From JAISST01 sp050434145 (GTDB taxonomy: Bacteria; Fusobacteriota; Fusobacteriia; Fusobacteriales; Fusobacteriaceae), in the NCBI RefSeq assembly GCF_050434145.1, contig NZ_JBNPVX010000057.1, positions 1 to 10,674 on the forward strand: a stretch of 10,674 nucleotides of DNA, read 5' to 3'. Position numbers and translations under genes: made by a program. Shown here piece by piece: positions 6,520-10,674 of this stretch; the stretch's first letter is position 1, and the number at the start of each line of letters is the position of its first letter. The notes below the pieces were generated by a model, which saw only the letters and a program-made list of their open reading frames with translations, was not told the DNA's origin and did not search any database.

Positions 6520-8418
6520 ATGAAAAAAATAAAAAAGCAAGTTGATATAAAATTAGGTTCTGACAACAATAAAAGAGAAGAAATATTTCAAGTGTTTATA
6601 ATTGGACTTTTTTTTCTATTAGGAAGTAGGATGGCTTATTTGCAAGCCTTTAACCAAGAAAAATATTCTATTTTGTCAGAAAGAAATAGAATAAAAGAAA
6701 GATCTATTCCTTCACCTAGAGGGAAAATTTTTGATAGAAATGGAGAAATGATTGCTACAAATGGTGCTGGTTATAGACTTGTATATTTAAATGAAAGAAA
6801 TATGGATCCAGAAAAAATAAGAGAAATAGCAGAAATGACAGGACACGAAGAAGCTTATATAGAAAAACGAATAAAGTATGGAGAGATTTTTCCTTATACA
6901 AAAGAAAATGTTATTTTAGAAAATTTAGATATGGAAAAAGCTCACAAATTAATGGAAAAAATTGTTGATTACCCATATTTGGAAGTACAGACCTATTACA
7001 GAAGAAATTATGAGTTAGATAGTACAGCAGCTCATACTGTTGGTTATGTAAAAAAAATATCTAAAGAAGAGTATGAAAAATTAAAAAACGATGGATATAC
7101 GCAAAGAGACATAATTGGAAAAGATGGTATTGAAAAATTTTATGACAAAGACCTGAAAGGAAAAGATGGTCATGAACTTATAGAAGTAAATGCATTTAGT
7201 AAAATTCAGACAAGAGGAGGGAAGAAACAGGAACCAGTTCCAGGTAAAGATTTGCATATAAGTATAGACATGAGACTGCAAAGATATATGGAAGAAGAAT
7301 TTAGAAAGGGTAATTTCTCAGGCTCTTTTATAGCTCTAAATCCAAAAAATGGGGAGATAATTACAATAGTAAGCTATCCCACATATTCTTTAAATTTATT
7401 TAGTTCTCAAATGTCAGAAGAAGATTGGGCTAACATACGTGACAATCCGCAAAGACCTTTATCAAATAAAAGTATAGCAGGAGAATATCCACCAGGTTCC
7501 ACTTTTAAAGTGGTATCTGCTTTGGCATTTTTGAGAGAAAAGGTAGATCCAAACAAAAAATTTTATGATAAAGGTGGAGTATACACAAAAGGAAGTCAAA
7601 AATGGAAATCATGGAAACCAGGGGGCCATGGTTATGTTGACATGAAGAAGTCTTTGGTAGAATCAGCTAATCCATATTATTATGAAATTGCAGATAAAAT
7701 AGTTGGTTGGGACCCTATTCAAGAAACAGCAGAAGCATTGGGATTGAATAAAGTGACACAGATCGATATTCCTGGCGAAAAAAGAGGTAGTGTTCCTACA
7801 AGAAAAGAGAAGAAAAAGCCAGTTTGGAGGCCAGGTGACACCATAAATGGGGTTATCGGTCAAGGATATGTGTTAGTCACTCCAATACAATTGGCAATGG
7901 TATATTCAGCTATTGCTAATAAAGGAGAAGTGTATAGACCACATGTAGGAAAAAAACTAGTATCTTATACAAAAGTAGAAAAAGAAGAGAATGGAAAAAG
8001 TAATGTTATTTATCAAGAAGAGGCAACAGAAATAATAGGTGAAAAGATAATTATTGATAAAGAAAAATACCCTAAGAAATATTATGATATAATAAATGAT
8101 GCATTAATTGCTACTGTATCACAAAATAATGGTACAACAAAAACTTTGCGTACTGACGGAATTAAAGTAGCTGCTAAAAGTGGTTCAGCTCAAAATGCTC
8201 ACTCAAGAATAACACATGCCTGGATTGGTGGATATTTTCCAGCGAATAATCCTGAAATTGTATTTGTTTCTATACTAGAAGGGGCAGGTGGTGGAGGAGC
8301 TGTTGCTGGAACAATGGCTAAAAAATTTGTGGACAAATACTATGAACTTAAGAATGCAGAAAATAATCAATTGAATACTGGACAAATAAATAATGTGGAT
8401 ACTCCGTTGGAAAACTAA
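6520..8418 (+). CDS. mrdA: Penicillin-binding protein 2, peptidoglycan D,D-transpeptidase
   Basis: PBP2 cross-links peptidoglycan during lateral wall growth, paired with the glycosyltransferase RodA. The 632 residues match E. coli PBP2 (633) in length. After a cytoplasmic N-terminus there is a membrane helix (about 24-43). The dimerisation/pedestal domain includes SPRGKIFDRNGEMIATN (65-81) and RRNYELDSTAAHTVGYV (161-177). The transpeptidase domain holds all three catalytic motifs: SxxK at Ser327-Lys330 in PPGSTFK, SxN at Ser382-Asn384 in ESANPYYYE, and KSG at 553-555, where many PBPs have KTG. VIGQGYVLVTPIQLAMVYSAIANKG (445-469, cited by position) is also typical. The glycine-rich GAGGGGAVAG precedes the C-terminus. 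ATG 6520 has only a modest ribosome site (AGG 6508-6510 or the very close AAGGGA 6512-6517). rodA is not in the window. Confidence 0.95.
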   Translation: MKKIKKQVDIKLGSDNNKREEIFQVFIIGLFFLLGSRMAYLQAFNQEKYSILSERNRIKERSIPSPRGKIFDRNGEMIATNGAGYRLVYLNERNMDPEKIREIAEMTGHEEAYIEKRIKYGEIFPYTKENVILENLDMEKAHKLMEKIVDYPYLEVQTYYRRNYELDSTAAHTVGYVKKISKEEYEKLKNDGYTQRDIIGKDGIEKFYDKDLKGKDGHELIEVNAFSKIQTRGGKKQEPVPGKDLHISIDMRLQRYMEEEFRKGNFSGSFIALNPKNGEIITIVSYPTYSLNLFSSQMSEEDWANIRDNPQRPLSNKSIAGEYPPGSTFKVVSALAFLREKVDPNKKFYDKGGVYTKGSQKWKSWKPGGHGYVDMKKSLVESANPYYYEIADKIVGWDPIQETAEALGLNKVTQIDIPGEKRGSVPTRKEKKKPVWRPGDTINGVIGQGYVLVTPIQLAMVYSAIANKGEVYRPHVGKKLVSYTKVEKEENGKSNVIYQEEATEIIGEKIIIDKEKYPKKYYDIINDALIATVSQNNGTTKTLRTDGIKVAAKSGSAQNAHSRITHAWIGGYFPANNPEIVFVSILEGAGGGGAVAGTMAKKFVDKYYELKNAENNQLNTGQINNVDTPLEN

Positions 8419-8451
8419 CATAAATGAGCAAACTGTGGATAGTTTTCTTTT
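8410..8451 (+). terminator. Weak terminator-like hairpin after mrdA
   Basis: GAAAACTA (8410-8417), overlapping the mrdA stop, pairs with TAGTTTTC (8440-8447) across a 22-nt loop and is followed by TTTT. An alternative small hairpin, AAACT (8430-8434) with AGTTT (8441-8445), uses the same right arm. The stems are A/T-rich, so at best this attenuates read-through into rnj. Confidence 0.35.
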
Positions 8452-8479
8452 GTGATGCTTAAATTGTTGCATGTATATA
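8450..8479 (+). promoter_or_regulatory. Possible weak promoter for rnj
   Basis: TTGTGA (8450-8455), an 18-base spacer and TATATA (8474-8479) match the consensus at four of six positions each. It lies in the only sizeable gap of the operon (8419-8539), after the terminator-like hairpin and about 55-60 nt before the rnj start. The match is weak for such AT-rich DNA. Confidence 0.25.
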
Positions 8480-8539
8480 AATCCAATTATTTGGGAAGAC
8501 TTGAATTAAATTAAAAGAAATTAAAGGAGCATAAATTTT

Positions 8540-10453
8540 ATGATAAAAAAAGCAAAAAATTATACACAAAATATAAATAATATAGAAAAAAAAGAAGAAA
8601 AGAATAGAGGAGTAAAAAATAAAGAAACAGAAGTATATAAAAAAGAAGTTAAGGACATAAAAAGTGAGATCCTATCAATAAAAAATGGTATAAAAGAAAT
8701 AAAGAAAAGCAGCAAAGAAAGTAATGAAAATGGAAAAAATACTGAAAAAAATCTTGTAGTAGTAGATAAAGATATTAATTCTAAAGAAGAAAAAATGTAT
8801 GTGATACCTTTGGGTGGATTAGAAGAAGTTGGTAAAAATATCACAGTAGTTCAATACAGAGACGAAATAATAGTCATTGATTCAGGAGTAACTTTTCCAG
8901 ATGAAAATTTGTTAGGAATAGATTTAGTTATTCCAGATTTTTCATTTTTAGAAAATAATAAAGATAAAATAAAAGGATTATTTGTTACCCATGGACATGA
9001 AGATCATATTGGTTCAATTCCATATTTATACCAAAAAATAGACAATACAGTACCAATATATGCTGGGAAATTAACTCTAGCTTTGATAAAAGCTAAATTT
9101 GATGGCCCTGGATTTTTAAAAGATTTACCTAAAATGAAAGAGATAAAAGGTAGAAGTAAAATAAAAATTGGTAAATATTTTAGTGTGGAATTTATAAAGG
9201 TTACTCATTCTATAGCAGATGCTTATGGTATATATATCACTACACCTGCAGGTACTATATTCCATACAGGAGATTTTAAAATTGATTTAACTCCAGTAGA
9301 TAATATAACTATGGATTTTGCAAGAATATCGCAAATAGGTGAATTAGGAGTTGACTTTTTAATGTCTGATTCAACTAATGCAGATTTGGAAGGTTTTACA
9401 CCTTCAGAAAGGACTGTTGGAGAGGCTTTTAGACAGGAATTTTCTCGTGCCAAGGGAAGAATAATTGTAGCAGCATTTGCATCTCATATACATAGACTAC
9501 AGCAAATAGTCAGTGTTGCAGAAGAATATAAAAGAAAAATAGCCATTGATGGTAGAAGTTTAGTAAAAGTATTTGAGATAGCTGTTGATTTAGGATATTT
9601 AAAAATGAATAAAGATACAATGATTTCTTTGAGTGAAATAGATAGATATGATAATGATAAAGTAGTTATTATATGTACAGGGACTCAGGGTGAACCAATG
9701 GCAGCTTTATCAAGAATAGCAAAAAATATGCATAAATATATAAAAGTACAAGAAGGAGATACAGTGATAATATCTGCTACTCCTATTCCAGGGAATGAAA
9801 AGGCTGTGTCAGATAATATTAATAATCTGTTGAAATTTGATGCAGATGTAATTTTTAAGAAAATAGCTGGAATCCATGTTTCAGGTCATGGCAGTAAAGA
9901 AGAATTAAGTCTAATGCTAAATTTAATAAAACCTAGATACTTTATGCCTGTTCATGGGGAATACAAAATGTTGAAGGCCCATAAATTAATTGCTATGGAA
10001 ACAGGGATACCCAAGGAAAATATTATTATAGCTCAGAATGGTTGTAAAATAGAAGTTACACAAAATCAGACGGCAATTAGAGGGAAAGTTAATGCAGGAT
10101 TTGTTCTAGTTGATGGATTGGGAGTAGGTGATATAGGAAATATAGTATTGAAAGATAGACAGCAATTATCACAAGATGGAGTGGTAATAATAGTAATGAC
10201 AGTGGATAAAAATAGTGGAATGATAGTAGCTGGACCAGAAATAATGACTAGAGGTTTTATTTATGTAAAAGAATCAGATGAGATGTTAAAAGAGGCAATT
10301 GACACTGTAAATGAAAGATTGATAAACTCAGATGTATTTAAGAATAGAGATGTGGTAGGAATAAAAGGTTTGGTAAGAGAGGTTGCATCAAAGTATTTTT
10401 ATGGAAAAACAAAAAGAGAACCAATGATTTTACCAGTTATAATGGAAGTATAA
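8540..10453 (+). CDS. rnj: Ribonuclease J with long charged N-terminal extension
   Basis: RNase J is a zinc-dependent metallo-beta-lactamase/beta-CASP nuclease with 5'-to-3' exonuclease and endonuclease activity, central to mRNA decay and rRNA maturation. The conserved enzyme begins at MYVIPLGGLEEVGKN (residue 86). Metal ligands lie in HGHEDH (151-156), VTHS (His223) and GDFK (Asp245). The beta-CASP region has FASHIHR (313-319), TGTQGEP (380-386), ATPIPGNE (413-420), SGHG (448-451) and PVHGE (470-474); a C-terminal domain follows from about 530. The protein has 637 residues against about 555 for the B. subtilis enzymes. The excess is an N-terminal region of about 85 residues rich in Lys, Glu and Asn with coiled-coil tendency. 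ATG 8540 has a clear AAGGAG (8524-8529) ten bases upstream, whereas Met86 has only a poor site, so the extension is probably translated. Confidence 0.95.
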   Translation: MIKKAKNYTQNINNIEKKEEKNRGVKNKETEVYKKEVKDIKSEILSIKNGIKEIKKSSKESNENGKNTEKNLVVVDKDINSKEEKMYVIPLGGLEEVGKNITVVQYRDEIIVIDSGVTFPDENLLGIDLVIPDFSFLENNKDKIKGLFVTHGHEDHIGSIPYLYQKIDNTVPIYAGKLTLALIKAKFDGPGFLKDLPKMKEIKGRSKIKIGKYFSVEFIKVTHSIADAYGIYITTPAGTIFHTGDFKIDLTPVDNITMDFARISQIGELGVDFLMSDSTNADLEGFTPSERTVGEAFRQEFSRAKGRIIVAAFASHIHRLQQIVSVAEEYKRKIAIDGRSLVKVFEIAVDLGYLKMNKDTMISLSEIDRYDNDKVVIICTGTQGEPMAALSRIAKNMHKYIKVQEGDTVIISATPIPGNEKAVSDNINNLLKFDADVIFKKIAGIHVSGHGSKEELSLMLNLIKPRYFMPVHGEYKMLKAHKLIAMETGIPKENIIIAQNGCKIEVTQNQTAIRGKVNAGFVLVDGLGVGDIGNIVLKDRQQLSQDGVVIIVMTVDKNSGMIVAGPEIMTRGFIYVKESDEMLKEAIDTVNERLINSDVFKNRDVVGIKGLVREVASKYFYGKTKREPMILPVIMEV

Positions 10454-10547
10454 GATAGTCATAAAATATAATTTTTTTATTAAAACCAAATGTGCTTAAA
10501 AAATTTTCTTCAGGATGTTTTATAAAAATTGGTTATATAAATAAATC
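10454..10547. other. AT-rich region after rnj, no clear terminator
   Basis: I see no gene here. There is a weak A/T-only hairpin (ATAAAA 10461-10466 with TTTTAT 10475-10480) around a T7 tract, and a distant inverted repeat AACCAA (10484-10489) / TTGGTT (10529-10534). Neither is a convincing intrinsic terminator. Confidence 0.4.
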
Positions 10548-10620
10548 TTTGGGGCTTGCCCCAAAAGGCGCCGCAGGCACTGCCTACTACCAACAGCAGC
10601 CGAGGATAGCGGGTTGGAGG
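10548..10620. repeat. GC-rich multi-hairpin block of unknown nature
   Basis: Positions 10551-10620 contain 46 G or C in 70 bases (about 66%), bounded by A/T-rich DNA. Three foldable units follow each other. The first is the near-palindrome TTTGGGGCTTGCCCCAAA (10548-10565). The second is a compound stem: AGGC 10566-10569 pairs with GCCT 10582-10585, enclosing GCC 10570-10572 paired with GGC 10576-10578. The third is CCAAC (10590-10594) paired with GTTGG (10613-10617), enclosing CCG 10600-10602 paired with CGG 10610-10612. There is no T-run after the first hairpin on either strand, so it is not a standard terminator. It could be a dispersed repeat, a small structured RNA or leader for a gene beyond the edge, or a mobile-element remnant. 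Confidence 0.55.
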
Positions 10621-10674
10621 AAAAAAGAATTAAAAGAATAATAAAAGCATGAATTTTACAAGTAAAAAAATAGT

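Noticed and set aside
8560..8844. Minus-strand open frame opposite the RNase J N-terminal extension
   Set aside because: Its Phe/Ser/Leu-rich composition is what antisense of A-rich codons gives; there is no start signal. The plus-strand extension has a good ribosome site.
10548..10565. Intrinsic terminator for rnj
   Set aside because: The stem is strong, but it is followed by AAAA and GC-rich sequence rather than a T-run on the plus strand, and there is no T-run on the minus strand either.
10575..10617. Resemblance of AGCAGCCG within the GC-rich block to the 530 loop of 16S rRNA
   Set aside because: Only a short core matches; the flanks differ and the rest of 16S is absent. I treat it as coincidence in GC-rich sequence unless an alignment shows otherwise.
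10649..10674. Possible start of a next gene at ATG 10649
   Set aside because: Only eight codons are visible, with no ribosome site at a usable distance (the nearest GGAGG ends at 10620), so it cannot be supported.
1..10674. Defence system, prophage, transposon or other accessory island
   Set aside because: All nine complete genes fit core housekeeping or envelope families, base composition is uniform apart from the short GC-rich block, and there is no transposase, integrase, tRNA or attachment-site duplication.

Overview
The window is very AT-rich, with A/T-rich codons and long A runs. It carries a tight run of bacterial housekeeping genes. The base composition, the gene order (DUF445, ruvB, Rrf2 regulator, rsmE, mtaB, membrane proteins, mrdA, rnj) and the protein sequences suggest a member of the Fusobacteriota, probably Fusobacteriaceae. 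That assignment is an inference from recalled family resemblance, not from a search.

Layout. Positions 1-543 (minus strand) hold the 5' part of a gene for an exported FMN-binding protein; it runs off the left edge. Positions 544-836 are a divergent promoter region. It has a near-consensus promoter for each direction, a perfect 12-bp palindrome upstream of the leftward promoter and a small dyad over the rightward -35. From 837 to 10453 nine plus-strand genes follow with little spacing: DUF445 membrane protein, ruvB (Holliday junction motor), a four-cysteine Rrf2 regulator, rsmE (16S rRNA m3U methyltransferase), mtaB (tRNA methylthiotransferase), a membrane-anchored protein with LytR_C-like domains, a short MreD-like membrane protein, mrdA/PBP2 (peptidoglycan transpeptidase of cell elongation) and an RNase J with a long charged N-terminal extension. 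rrf2/rsmE, rsmE/mtaB and mtaB/LytR_C overlap by 17, 14 and 8 nt. The only gap over 50 nt inside the run is the 121 nt before rnj, which holds a weak terminator-like hairpin. The last 221 bases are AT-rich apart from a sharply bounded GC-rich block (about 66% GC over 70 bases by count) that folds into several hairpins.

Together the genes cover recombination repair, ribosome and tRNA modification, redox or Fe-S-responsive regulation, lateral wall growth and mRNA turnover. They look like a core-genome operon driven mainly from the promoter at 772-800. I see no phage, transposase, CRISPR, toxin-antitoxin or defence genes. The points most worth a second look are the GC-rich structured block at the right end, the LytR_C protein in the place where MreC would be expected, the slippage-prone KKEE repeat in mtaB, and the N-terminal extension of RNase J.
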